A DNA stretch of 41,283 nucleotides from Thiobacillaceae bacterium (GCA_012274165.1 JAAPAA010000285.1:1-41283); one strand, 5' to 3'. Shown: positions 10,281 through 18,513, counted from the stretch's first letter. The notes: a model not told the origin generated them from the sequence alone. Numbers and translations are program-made.

Positions 10281-11641
10281 CCTTACGCGCCCACCCTTGG
10301 CTTGCCGCCCTCAAGGTCTACACCCACCCCCGCGTCGTCGGCATGCTGTTTCTCGGCTTTTCGGCCGGGCTGCCACTGTTGCTGGTGCTGGGCACACTGT
10401 CGTTCTGGTTGTCGGAGGCGGGCATTGCGCGCGCGACGATCGGGCATCTGAGTTGGGTGGGGCTGGCGTATGGCTTCAAGTTTTTATGGTCGCCACTGGT
10501 GGATCGGTTGCCGCTGCCGTTTCTGACAGCGTGGCTGGGCAAGCGGCGGGCGTGGCTGCTGCTGTCGCAGCTCTGCATCGCCGCTGCACTGCTGGGGATG
10601 GCGAATACCGACCCGGTACTGAATCTGATGCATACGGTGTATTTCGCGCTGGCAGTGGCGTTTGCCTCGGCGACGCAGGACATTGCGCTCGACGCTTACC
10701 GCATCGAGGCGGTGGAGGCGGAAAAACAGGGCGCGATGGCAGCAACCTATCAGGCGGGCTATCGTCTGGCGATGATCACGGCGGGCGCAGGTGCGCTGTG
10801 GATTGCGGCGAGTGTCGACCCCTCCGAGGCGACCTACGACTTCCACCCGTGGCAGGTGGCGTACACGGTGATGGCAGCGCTGATGGGGGTCGGCATTCTC
10901 ACCACGCTGATCATCCGCGAGCCGGTCAAGAAAATCTTCCCCGTCACCACCGAGCGCGAGGCGCACACGCGCGAGAAATTCGCCGCCGCCGGATTACGCG
11001 GCCGGGTGCTAACCGCAACGGCGTGGTTTTACAGCGCGGTGCTGTCGCCCTTCATCGATTTCATCCAGCGCTACAAATGGCAGGCCTTGCTGATGCTGGC
11101 CCTGATTGCGGTCTACCGCATCTCGGACGTGGTGATGGGGGTGATGAGCAATCCCTTCTATCAGGAGCTGGGCTTCACCAAGGACGAGGTGGCGACGGTT
11201 TCCAAGGTCTACGGCGTGATCATGACCATCGTCGGCGCGGGGCTGGGCGGCCTGCTCACCCTGCGCCTCGGCGTGATGCGCACCTTGTTTCTCGGCGCAA
11301 TACTGTCCGCCGCAACCAACCTGCTGTTCGTCTGGCTGGCCGGGCGCGGGCATGACGTGAGCGCGCTGATGGTGACCGTGTCGGCGGACAATCTCGCCGC
11401 CGGAATCGCCTCCTCCGCCTTCGTCGCCTATTTGTCGAGCCTGGTCAACCAGGCCTATTCAGCCACCCAGTACGCGCTGTTCACTTCGGTGATGCTGCTG
11501 CTGCCCAAATTCATCGCGGGCTTTTCCGGCGAATTCGTCGATGCGTATGGCTGGGCGAATTTCTTCACCGGGACGGCGCTGATCGGGGTGCCGGTTCTGC
11601 TGCTGGTGTGGCTGGTGTCCAGAAACCATAAACAGTCATGA
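10277..11641 (+). CDS. ampG: AmpG-like major facilitator permease
   Basis: This is an inner-membrane transporter of the AmpG branch of the MFS, known for importing anhydro-muropeptides for wall recycling. The real start is the ATG overlapping the xthA stop; the ORF-track leader of 55 codons is xthA read in another frame. The 454-aa product has about 12 hydrophobic segments and the AmpG features LGFSAGLPLLLVLGTLSFWL, GFKFLWSPLVDRLPLPF, ATQDIALDAYRIE and YALFTSVMLLLPKFIAGFSG. The family assignment is firm; the muropeptide substrate is inferred. Confidence 0.85.
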   Translation: MTLRAHPWLAALKVYTHPRVVGMLFLGFSAGLPLLLVLGTLSFWLSEAGIARATIGHLSWVGLAYGFKFLWSPLVDRLPLPFLTAWLGKRRAWLLLSQLCIAAALLGMANTDPVLNLMHTVYFALAVAFASATQDIALDAYRIEAVEAEKQGAMAATYQAGYRLAMITAGAGALWIAASVDPSEATYDFHPWQVAYTVMAALMGVGILTTLIIREPVKKIFPVTTEREAHTREKFAAAGLRGRVLTATAWFYSAVLSPFIDFIQRYKWQALLMLALIAVYRISDVVMGVMSNPFYQELGFTKDEVATVSKVYGVIMTIVGAGLGGLLTLRLGVMRTLFLGAILSAATNLLFVWLAGRGHDVSALMVTVSADNLAAGIASSAFVAYLSSLVNQAYSATQYALFTSVMLLLPKFIAGFSGEFVDAYGWANFFTGTALIGVPVLLLVWLVSRNHKQS

Positions 11642-12318
11642 TCGAATTTTCCCTCCTCACCGCCCTGCTCGCCGGCCTGCTGGGCGGCGTGCACTGCGTT
11701 GGCATGTGCGGCGGCATCGTCGCGGCGTTTTCTTTTCGCGCCGACGGCAGCACGCCGCCGTTCCGCCTGCACCTGGCTTACAACCTGGGGCGGGTGACGT
11801 CGTATGTGCTGTTCGGCGCGCTGGCCGGCACGCTTGGCGCGTCGTTGAAGCTGGCCGGGTTCATCCCGGTGCAGACGCTGCTGTATGTGCTGGCGCAGGC
11901 CGTGATGATTCTGCTCGGCCTGTATCTGGCCGGATTCAATCACTGGGTGCTGGTTTTCGAGCGCGCCGGCGGCGCCGTGTGGCGCAGGGTGAAGCCGTTG
12001 TTCCAGAAGCTGCTGCCGGTGAAATCGCTGCCGCAGGCGCTGCTGGCGGGCATGGCCTGGGGCTGGCTGCCGTGCGGGCTGGTGTATTCGGTGCTGGTGT
12101 CGGCGCTGGCGGCGGGCAGCGCCACCTCCGGGGCGGCGCTGATGCTGGCGTTCGGCCTCGGCACGCTGCCGAATCTGCTGGGCATGGGCCTGTTCGCGCG
12201 GCAGATTCAACCCTTCATGCAGCAACTGTGGGTGCGTCGCGCAGCGGGCCTGACGGTGGCGGGCTTCGGCGTGTGGGGACTGCTGAAGCTGGCTTATTCG
12301 GCGTTCCCAGCCAGCTGA
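11638..12318 (+). CDS. Sulfite exporter TauE/SafE-family (UreH-type) membrane protein
   Basis: A 226-aa protein with about six membrane helices. It matches the cytochrome-biogenesis-like/UreH_2 type: the first helix carries GGVHCVGMCGGIVAAF and a mid-protein helix carries WGWLPCGLVYSVLV, two cysteine-bearing motifs placed as in CcdA/DsbD-like and UreH-like proteins. Proteins of this group are linked to metal or redox handling, often for cytochrome oxidase maturation; the substrate cannot be told from sequence. The start overlaps the permease stop (ATGA), so the two are translationally coupled. Confidence 0.75.
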   Translation: MIEFSLLTALLAGLLGGVHCVGMCGGIVAAFSFRADGSTPPFRLHLAYNLGRVTSYVLFGALAGTLGASLKLAGFIPVQTLLYVLAQAVMILLGLYLAGFNHWVLVFERAGGAVWRRVKPLFQKLLPVKSLPQALLAGMAWGWLPCGLVYSVLVSALAAGSATSGAALMLAFGLGTLPNLLGMGLFARQIQPFMQQLWVRRAAGLTVAGFGVWGLLKLAYSAFPAS

Positions 12319-12344
12319 GGACCCGCTCGTTCCCTCTGCAGCAG

Positions 12345-12375
12345 GCAAAAAAACAGCCCCGAATCCGGGGCTGTT
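12345..12375 (-). terminator. Rho-independent terminator of the DUF4426 gene
   Basis: AACAGCCCCG and CGGGGCTGTT form a perfect 10-bp stem with a 4-nt loop. On the minus strand the stem is followed by seven T residues, placed 11 nt after the DUF4426 gene stop. It may also stop the convergent plus-strand operon. Confidence 0.88.
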
Positions 12376-12386
12376 CCGCGTCTGGC

Positions 12387-12815
12387 TTACTTGAAGAATT
12401 GCTGATCGAAGGTCATTTCGTGCTTGGGTTCGCCGGCGACTTCAATGGTGGCAGTGAACTTCAGGGTGTCCGGCGGCGCGACACGGAATTCGCCAAGGTA
12501 GTAAATCGCCGTACCTTCCTTGACTTCGCGCATGTCCACGTTGGCCAGTTGCTGGGTGAGGTTGGTGACATAGAGGGAGAGCTTGGCCGGGACCGGAGTA
12601 AGCGCGCCGACCTTGTTTTTTCTCAGTACCGACAGGGTGACCAGTCCGCGTGTTTTGCTGCGCTCGATCTTGTAGGTGCGCGCAACATCGGGCTGCAGCT
12701 CGTCGGTGGTGAGGGCGTTGTAGTGGACTTCGAGATCGCCGAATTTTTGCGAAATCTCGGCGTGGGCAACGGCGGCAACGGAACACAGGCACAGGGCGGC
12801 AAGCAGGCGTTTCAT
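12387..12815 (-). CDS. DUF4426-type periplasmic protein
   Basis: The function is unknown. The 142-aa protein starts at the ATG preceded by GGAGAG and has a clear signal peptide (MKRLLAALCLCSVAAVAHA). The mature part begins EISQKFGDLEVHYNALTTDELQPDVARTY and ends EMTFDQQFFK, the pattern of the DUF4426 family, predicted to be a beta-sandwich outside the inner membrane. The ORF-track extension of 21 codons upstream lacks a signal and is rejected. It lies 63 nt after the lipoprotein gene with its own RBS and terminator, so it may be a separate unit. Confidence 0.75.
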   Translation of the reverse strand: MKRLLAALCLCSVAAVAHAEISQKFGDLEVHYNALTTDELQPDVARTYKIERSKTRGLVTLSVLRKNKVGALTPVPAKLSLYVTNLTQQLANVDMREVKEGTAIYYLGEFRVAPPDTLKFTATIEVAGEPKHEMTFDQQFFK

Positions 12816-12878
12816 GGTCTCTCTCCAATTGTTTGTGATGCACTCAGACTCAGGTGAGGCTGCCTGAATTGTAGGCAC

Positions 12879-13574
12879 TTATTTGAAACTGGCGAGCCAG
12901 ATGGTCAAATCATCCAGCACGCGGCTGACCGCCAGGCTGGACGCCTGCGCGGCACCGGCCGCGTCGTAGCTCGTGAGCGGCACCTGCTGTTCGAATACGC
13001 GATGCCCCAGCAGTTTGCGCTGCCGGGCATCGACCAGATCGGCGCGCAGCATCAGCCGCACCTGCCCCGGATTGCTGACCGCATCGTGGTAGAACTCGAC
13101 CAGTTTGGTGTCGAGCACCAGATCGTTGCGAACATACCCGCCGCCGGCGCTCACATTCCACGCCCCCTGATGGTCAAGACGGGCGCGCATGAGTTCGGCA
13201 AACCGCTTGCTCGGCCGCTCGGTCCAGCGCGCGAACTGATAAAGGCCGCGGGTATCGGCGCTGCGGCTGAATACCAGCTGGTCGGTGTCGTAGAAATTGC
13301 CGGTGGTGGTGTCGAGCACCCGCAGGGTAGGCGCATACGATTCCACACGCGCTTTAGCACGTAGTGGATCGGAGTACCCCTCAGGGGGGTATTGAGAAGA
13401 ATCCTTTAGGGCGGTAGCGGGCGACGGGGGGACAACGGCGGCCGGGGCGGCATCGTTCAGCACGTAATACACCACGGCCGGGGCTTGGGATGCGTCGCCC
13501 AGGTTGAGACAACCGGCAAGCACCGTAGTCGCCGCCAGCAGGACCAGCCCAATGCGGGCATGTGCGATTTTCAT
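12879..13574 (-). CDS. PqiC-like ABC-transport auxiliary lipoprotein of an MCE system
   Basis: A 231-aa outer-membrane or periplasmic lipoprotein: the signal peptide ends in the lipobox LAGC (C at about residue 21). The body (VVYYVLNDAAPA, LRVLDTTTGNFYDTDQLVFSRS, RFAELMRARLD) is typical of the ABC_trans_aux/PqiC family, which docks MCE lipid-transport complexes at the outer membrane. Its start overlaps the MlaD-like gene stop. One oddity is a hydrophilic stretch at about residues 55-80 (ALKDSSQYPPEGYSDPLRAK) whose DNA is less GC-rich than the flanks and contains a hairpin; it looks inserted. Confidence 0.85.
   Translation of the reverse strand: MKIAHARIGLVLLAATTVLAGCLNLGDASQAPAVVYYVLNDAAPAAVVPPSPATALKDSSQYPPEGYSDPLRAKARVESYAPTLRVLDTTTGNFYDTDQLVFSRSADTRGLYQFARWTERPSKRFAELMRARLDHQGAWNVSAGGGYVRNDLVLDTKLVEFYHDAVSNPGQVRLMLRADLVDARQRKLLGHRVFEQQVPLTSYDAAGAAQASSLAVSRVLDDLTIWLASFK
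13351..13413. repeat. Possible in-frame palindromic insertion within the lipoprotein gene
   Basis: The stretch contains the hairpin ACCCCTCAGGGGGGT and has lower GC content and different codon use from its flanks, yet it keeps the lipoprotein reading frame open. It encodes the proline- and charge-rich linker around YPPEGYSDPLRAK. I see no second copy in the window, so identity as a mobile repeat is a guess. Confidence 0.3.
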
Positions 13575-14515
13575 GGCAGTTTTTCTCCGGGGCCGAGCTG
13601 CTGTTTCGCCGGACCGAACAAGATGGCGCGCGGGTCGGACAGGCGCTGCCCGGTGGTGGTGAGCGTGTCTGTGGTGGTCCGCAGGTCGCCGCTGAGCCGG
13701 GTTATTTCCAGCGTGCCGGTGTCGCTGAGCTGCTGGATATTGACGGCAATCAGGTCGGCGTCGCGCTGGAGTTTTTCCATCGCGACGACCGCCTGTTTCA
13801 GGGCGATGTCGGCGTTGTTGGCGACGCCGACGAAGCTGCCTTCGACCCGGGTGGTCGCCTGACCGATATTGGCGCCGGCAATGCGGAAGGCCTCCGAGGC
13901 GTCGCGTATCCCCACCATCATGTCCTTGAGGCCGTCCTTGTTGGCGGCAAGCTGGCCGGACAGCGTATTCAGATTGGCCAGCGTTTGGCTCAATGCGCGC
14001 TGATTGTCTTCCGACAGCACCTTGTTCATGCTGTCCATGATCTGCGCGCCGCTGTCTGCCAGCTTCGCCACCGTTACGGCTACCTTGTCGATGTCGGAAC
14101 GCCCTTCGGCGATGACGGGATAACGTTCGCCATTGGCAGCGGTCAACACGGGCTCGGTTTTCGGGCCGTTGACGATTTCAATCGAGGCAATGCCGGTGAC
14201 CAGATTGCGCTTGACATAGGCCACCGCGCCACGATGCACGTCGAGGCCGGCGTCGACTCGCGCGATTACCGCAACGGCTTCATCCCTGGTGCTGGCAAAA
14301 TCGTAGCCATCGACGTTGCCGACCATGATGCCGCGCATTTTGACCGGGCCGCCAACGGCCAGTCCATCGAGCGATTGATTCTTGAAATAAATGGTGTAGT
14401 GCTGATAGGCGATGGTGTTGGCTGCGCCTGCCAGCCACACAATGGCCAGCGTCAGCAGCGCGATCACCGCCAGCACCAGCGTGCCAACCAGGGTGTATCG
14501 GCCTTCAGTTTCCAT
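13571..14515 (-). CDS. mlaD: MlaD-like MCE-domain substrate-binding protein
   Basis: This is the periplasmic, membrane-anchored lipid-binding ring subunit of an MCE transporter. The 314-aa product has an N-terminal anchor (YTLVGTLVLAVIALLTLAIVWLAG), one MCE domain (about residues 35-115: YFKNQSLDGLAVGGPVKMRG) and a long helical tail (about 150-290) likely to form a tube or coiled coil. The ATG at 14515 is chosen because GGAG lies about 10 nt upstream; another ATG five codons earlier is possible. It overlaps the ATPase gene upstream and the lipoprotein gene downstream. Confidence 0.9.
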   Translation of the reverse strand: METEGRYTLVGTLVLAVIALLTLAIVWLAGAANTIAYQHYTIYFKNQSLDGLAVGGPVKMRGIMVGNVDGYDFASTRDEAVAVIARVDAGLDVHRGAVAYVKRNLVTGIASIEIVNGPKTEPVLTAANGERYPVIAEGRSDIDKVAVTVAKLADSGAQIMDSMNKVLSEDNQRALSQTLANLNTLSGQLAANKDGLKDMMVGIRDASEAFRIAGANIGQATTRVEGSFVGVANNADIALKQAVVAMEKLQRDADLIAVNIQQLSDTGTLEITRLSGDLRTTTDTLTTTGQRLSDPRAILFGPAKQQLGPGEKLP

Positions 14516-15272
14516 CTGCGGTTTCTCCATTCGCCGTGCGTGCGGCGAAGTAATCGTTCAGCCACGGGTTGCCTAATTGTTTTAGCTCGGCCACCGTGCC
14601 GCTGCCCAGCACGTGGCCGTCCGACAGCACAATGACGCGGTCGATAATTGAAAAGAGTGTATCCAAGTCGTGGGTGACGAGGAATACGGTGAGCCCCAGC
14701 GTGTCGGCCAGCAGGCGGATCAGTTTGTCGAAGGCGCGTGCCGAAATCGGGTCGAGACCGGAGGTCGGCTCGTCGAGAAACAGCAGCTCGGGATCGAGTA
14801 TCAGCGCGCGCGCCAGGGCCACGCGCTTGCGCATGCCGCCGGAGAGTTCGCTCGGGCGCTTGATGCCGACGTCCGCCGGCAAGCCGGCCATCGCCAGTTT
14901 CAGGCGCGCCAGCTGGCGGCAGAGCGGGTGCGGCAGGTCGGTGTGTTCGAACAGTGGGGTGGCGACGTTGTCTTCCACCGACAGCGAAGAAAACAGCGCG
15001 CCATCCTGAAACAGCACGCCAAAGCGTCGCCGCAGCAGGTTCATTTGCTCCGGCGTACTGTCGCACACCGACTGCCCGAACAACTCGATGTGACCCGACT
15101 GCGGTTTCAGCAGGCCGATGATTTCGCGCAGCAACACCGATTTCCCGGTACCGCTGCCGCCGATCAGCGCAATGACTTCGCCGCGCGCGACGGACAGACT
15201 CAGCCCGCCATGAATGCCGTTGCCGCCCAGCGTGGTGTGGACGTCGCGCACGTCGATCACGGTTTCGCTCAT
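14505..15272 (-). CDS. mlaF: MlaF-like ABC transporter ATPase
   Basis: This is the cytoplasmic ATPase that powers the MCE lipid transporter. The 255-aa product carries Walker A (GGSGTGKS, residues 38-45), the ABC signature LSGGMRKRVALARAL, Walker B ELLFLDEP with TSGLDP, and the switch histidine in FLVTHDLDTLF. The signature LSGGMRKR is characteristic of the MlaF/Mkl branch. Its start overlaps the permease stop and its end overlaps the mlaD start. No separate mlaB or mlaC gene is present in the window. Confidence 0.93.
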   Translation of the reverse strand: MSETVIDVRDVHTTLGGNGIHGGLSLSVARGEVIALIGGSGTGKSVLLREIIGLLKPQSGHIELFGQSVCDSTPEQMNLLRRRFGVLFQDGALFSSLSVEDNVATPLFEHTDLPHPLCRQLARLKLAMAGLPADVGIKRPSELSGGMRKRVALARALILDPELLFLDEPTSGLDPISARAFDKLIRLLADTLGLTVFLVTHDLDTLFSIIDRVIVLSDGHVLGSGTVAELKQLGNPWLNDYFAARTANGETADGN

Positions 15273-16366
15273 CAGATTCCCAGCCGCACGAACAGCACGG
15301 CGAAAATGGCGTTGAGGACGATGATGGCGACCAGGCTCTGCACCACAGTGGAGGTGGTGTTGGCGCCCACGCTACTTGCATCACGGCTGGCCGACAAGCC
15401 CATCCTGCACGCAATCAGCGCGATGAAAACCGCAAATACCGGCCCCTTCAAAATTCCCACCAGCAGGGTTTTCAGCCGCAGCACGCTGTCCATCCGGTCG
15501 ATGAACAGATTCGGCGAAATATCCAGTTGCACCTGCGCCACCAGCATGCCGCCGGCGATCCCGGCAATGTCGCCGATGAAGATCAGCAGCGGCAGCGCGA
15601 TCAGCAGGGCGAGCATGCGCGGAATCACCAGCACCGCCAGCGGCGACAGGCCGAGCGTGGTGATGGCGTCGATTTCCTCGGTGACCTTCATGGTGCCGAG
15701 CTGCGCGGTGATCGCCGCACCGGTGCGCCCGGAAATCAGGACGGCGACGATGACCGGCGAAATTTCGCGCAGGATCGCCAGCAGCAGGCCGTCGACGACG
15801 AAGATGCTGGCGCCGTATTGCAGCGCCTGATCGCCGAGCAGGTAGGCGAACACCACGCCGAGCAGGAACATCATGCCGATCACGATGGGAATTGCGCCGG
15901 CAAACACCGTGCTGACTTGCGCACCCAGTTCGCGCCAGCGCCAGTTTTCCGGCTTGCCCATCAGCCGCGCCAGCTCGATGGTCAACTGGCCGATGAAATT
16001 GACCAGGCCGCAGACGTGTCCCCACATGGCAAGGGAGCCGCGCCCGATCGCCGCAAGCAGGCCGGGATGCCGCACCTCGATTTGCGCTGCGGTAGTCGCG
16101 GCATGCTGCGCCACCAGATTCAGCAAAGCCATATGACGCGGCTGGAAACCGCGCAGTTCGGGCATCGGGTCGCTGGGCTGCGGCCGCGCGGCATTGAGCA
16201 GCAACCACGCGCCATTGGTGTCGAGCTGGGTGACGGCCGCGCCTTCAAGCACGCGCACCGCTTTTCCTTCGAGCCGGGGCAACGCCGACGCCGCATCGGC
16301 ATGCCAGTCACCACTGGCGATCAGGGCACCTTGCGCTTCGTCGAAATGCGCGTGGGCTGCCGTCAC
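15272..16366 (-). CDS. mlaE: MlaE-like ABC permease with N-terminal STAS-like domain
   Basis: This is the permease of the MCE lipid transporter. At 364 aa it is about 100 aa longer than classical MlaE (about 260). The extra N-terminal part (about residues 1-95, with AVRVLEGAAVTQLDTNGAWLLLNAA) resembles a STAS domain as in MlaB, suggesting that MlaB is fused to the permease here. The remainder (about 110-364) has the MlaE features FLLGVVFAYLLGDQALQYGA, LREISPVIVAVLISGRTGAAITAQLGTM and VTEEIDAITTLGLSPLAVLVIPR. The start overlaps the metA-like stop by 4 nt. Confidence 0.9.
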   Translation of the reverse strand: MTAAHAHFDEAQGALIASGDWHADAASALPRLEGKAVRVLEGAAVTQLDTNGAWLLLNAARPQPSDPMPELRGFQPRHMALLNLVAQHAATTAAQIEVRHPGLLAAIGRGSLAMWGHVCGLVNFIGQLTIELARLMGKPENWRWRELGAQVSTVFAGAIPIVIGMMFLLGVVFAYLLGDQALQYGASIFVVDGLLLAILREISPVIVAVLISGRTGAAITAQLGTMKVTEEIDAITTLGLSPLAVLVIPRMLALLIALPLLIFIGDIAGIAGGMLVAQVQLDISPNLFIDRMDSVLRLKTLLVGILKGPVFAVFIALIACRMGLSASRDASSVGANTTSTVVQSLVAIIVLNAIFAVLFVRLGI

Positions 16367-17415
16367 GCCAGTCCCAAGGGATTGTTCGGATCGATGCCCG
16401 GCATGAAAGGCAGGCCGCGTTCGCGGTGGGTGACCTGATAAACGCAGCCGATCCAGTTGCCGATCACGCCTTCGGCGGTGTCGTGCCAGGTGTTGTCGAG
16501 CTGCGACAGCAGCAACGCTTCTGGAAAGTCGAGCGCCGCACCCGCCTGCATGCGGCTGCGGTATTCCAGCAACAGCGCCTGCGCCTGCTGGTTGAAGTAA
16601 CGCAGCGGGAAAGACGGCAAGAGCGGTAATTTGCCCGCCACCGCCAACTGCAGGTCGCGTTTGTACTCCTTCAACAGCGACACCGTGTCGTACTCGGGAT
16701 GGCCCTGGAAGAACACCGTACGCAAGCCATCGCCGCTCACCGCCAGATGCACGCCCGCGTCTGCGCTTTCAGCCAGCACCTTGACGCCCGCAGCCTCGAA
16801 CTGCGCGCGCGACACATCGTTCCAGCGCGAATGCGGCACGTCGAAGCGGGTGTTGATGTCGGCCACCAGCGGATGCCCAGCGTCGGTGACGCGGTGCTCG
16901 AACACGCCCCAGATTTTGTGCGGCTGCTTCATCCGCGTCTGGCCATGGCGGAACTGCATCACCGCGTGAGTGGCGAGGCACGAACACAGGGTCGAGGTGA
17001 CGTGGTCCCACGCCCAGTCGATCACCTCGATCAGCGGTTGCCAGAACGCTTCGTCGGCGAGGTTGGGGTGGCTGACGTTGGCGCCGGTGATGATGAGCGC
17101 GTCCAGCCCCTTGTCGCGGATAGCTTCGAAGCTTTCGTAAAACTGCGCGATGTGCGCCTGCGCCGCTGCGCCGCGCGGCAACGCCGGCAGGGTGAACGGG
17201 TGCATGTAGAACTGCGCGATCGGGTTGGATTCGCCGACCAGCCGGTAGAACTGCCGCTCGGTCGCTTCCAGTGCGGCGTCCGGCATCATGTTCAGCAAGC
17301 CGACGTGCAGCTCGCGGATTTCCTGATTGGCCGCGCGCTCGGTCGACAGCACCGTGATGCCGTCGCGGCGCAGGCGGTCGAACGTGGGCAGGGCGTTATG
17401 CGCGACCAGCGGCAT
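16363..17415 (-). CDS. metA: MetA-family homoserine O-acyltransferase (acyl donor uncertain)
   Basis: MetA activates homoserine with a succinyl or acetyl group in methionine synthesis. The 350-aa protein shows the family signatures: QEIRELHVGLLNMMPDAALEATERQF, the catalytic cysteine in TSTLCSCLATHAV (C146, matching E. coli C142) and the His-Glu pair in FFQGHPEYD (H239, E241). The position that separates succinyl (Gly) from acetyl (Glu) donors in this family, in the TGAPLG loop of E. coli, reads TGANVS here, so Ser occupies it and the donor is not predictable. The start follows a short CTGACCC repeat that seems to supply the RBS. Gene ends overlap both neighbours. Confidence 0.85.
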   Translation of the reverse strand: MPLVAHNALPTFDRLRRDGITVLSTERAANQEIRELHVGLLNMMPDAALEATERQFYRLVGESNPIAQFYMHPFTLPALPRGAAAQAHIAQFYESFEAIRDKGLDALIITGANVSHPNLADEAFWQPLIEVIDWAWDHVTSTLCSCLATHAVMQFRHGQTRMKQPHKIWGVFEHRVTDAGHPLVADINTRFDVPHSRWNDVSRAQFEAAGVKVLAESADAGVHLAVSGDGLRTVFFQGHPEYDTVSLLKEYKRDLQLAVAGKLPLLPSFPLRYFNQQAQALLLEYRSRMQAGAALDFPEALLLSQLDNTWHDTAEGVIGNWIGCVYQVTHRERGLPFMPGIDPNNPLGLA

Positions 17416-18295
17416 GCGTTCCCCCTGAATCCTGACCCCTGACCCCTGACCCTTTTCTTGCAATCACGGTTTCCAGCAGGGCCATGAAATCGCGTTCGTC
17501 GCGCACCTGCGCCACTTCCTGCGAGGTCACGGTGTAGCCGTGCGGCTTCGCGATCGCTTCGTAGCGCGGCAGGCGCGAATGAAACAGACGCGGAAACACC
17601 CAGCGCGCGAAATCGTTGGGCTCGATCTGCGCGACGTATTCGAAGCCTTTTTCCTGCAGATATACCGGCAGGGCTTCGGCCAGAAACGCCGGGCGGAAAT
17701 ACAGCGGCTTGGGGTCGGACTGTGCGCGCCTGATCAGCGTGTCTTCTTCTTCGCGGGTGGTGGTCTGGATGTAGAGAATCAGCGTGTGTTCGGCCAGCAG
17801 CTCGACCACGCCGGGCTCGTCCAGCTCGCACAGGCTGCCGCCGACATCGTTCACAAAATGCGGGTAGCCGTAGATTTCCTCGCCCTTGCGGATGAATGCC
17901 GGGACGTCGCGCATCGCCGCAATTTCCGCGTCGCGGTACGCCGCCTGACGCTGCGAAAACTCATCCAGGCTCAATCCGCCCCACTCCGGCCCGCCAAGCT
18001 TGCCGACGAAGGTCAGCACCGGGCCGAGGTCGTGGATCTTGATGTTGTTCTTGATGTCGATCCAGTCGTTGCGCAACAGATCGCGCAGGAACGGCACCTG
18101 CATCGCCTGGTGCTTGATCAGGTCGAGGATCGGTTCATCCAGATAGCGGGTGCCGATGCGGTAGTCACCAGAAAAGTGAAACCAGTCGTGGCCACGCAAC
18201 ATGGAGGAGAGATGCGTCTTGCCGACGCCGGACATGCCGAGCAGGGTGACGCGTTTGGTTGGCCAGGCGCGGAAGGACTCGGGGGTGAAATGCAT
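17396..18295 (-). CDS. P-loop ATPase/kinase-like protein of unknown role
   Basis: A 299-aa soluble protein with a Walker A motif near the N-terminus (TLLGMSGVGKTHLSS, about residues 17-30), followed by HDWFHFSGDYRIGTRYLDEP, which resembles small nucleotide- or shikimate-kinase-like P-loop folds. No second known domain is recognised, and the substrate is unknown. The ATG at 18295 is chosen because the ORF-track extension upstream reads through the divergent promoter region. The last 18 or so residues (KGSGVRGQDSGGTHAAGRA) are encoded by the short repeat preceding metA, so the natural C-terminus may have been altered by it. First gene of the overlapping run down to the lipoprotein. Confidence 0.7.
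   Translation of the reverse strand: MHFTPESFRAWPTKRVTLLGMSGVGKTHLSSMLRGHDWFHFSGDYRIGTRYLDEPILDLIKHQAMQVPFLRDLLRNDWIDIKNNIKIHDLGPVLTFVGKLGGPEWGGLSLDEFSQRQAAYRDAEIAAMRDVPAFIRKGEEIYGYPHFVNDVGGSLCELDEPGVVELLAEHTLILYIQTTTREEEDTLIRRAQSDPKPLYFRPAFLAEALPVYLQEKGFEYVAQIEPNDFARWVFPRLFHSRLPRYEAIAKPHGYTVTSQEVAQVRDERDFMALLETVIARKGSGVRGQDSGGTHAAGRA
17425..17452. repeat. Short tandem CTGACCC repeat at the ATPase/metA junction
   Basis: CCTGAATC is followed by three tandem copies of the 7-mer CTGACCC. The array forms the 3' coding end of the ATPase gene and, on the minus strand, the leader of metA, including GGGGGA just before its ATG. I recognise this as a repeat but not as a named family. Confidence 0.6.
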
Positions 18296-18513
18296 GGGAT
18301 CGGTTTTTGGTGGATTAGCGCGAAGCCTACCGAAAAGCCACCCAATACAAAAGGGCGGCTGCAGAACGGTAGCCCGGTTTGGTGCATGGCAGGCTGCGAT
18401 CCGCACCAATTCTGCCCACGGCCATCCCGTCCGCTGCCGCCGCGTTCGCGCGACTGTATGCCGATCCAAGCATGGGCGCGGGTTTGCAAGCCGTCACCGT
18501 TTTCATGGCGAAC
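18296..18513. other. Spacer upstream of the sigma-54 promoter; possible enhancer site
   Basis: This non-coding stretch separates the minus-strand ATPase gene from the plus-strand guanidine leader. The only structure I see is an inverted repeat TTGGTGC-N17-GCACCAA at 18379-18409, about 130 bp before the sigma-54 element. Its halves resemble NtrC half-sites (GCACCA/TGGTGC) but in divergent order, so binding by NtrC is a weak inference. Confidence 0.3.
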
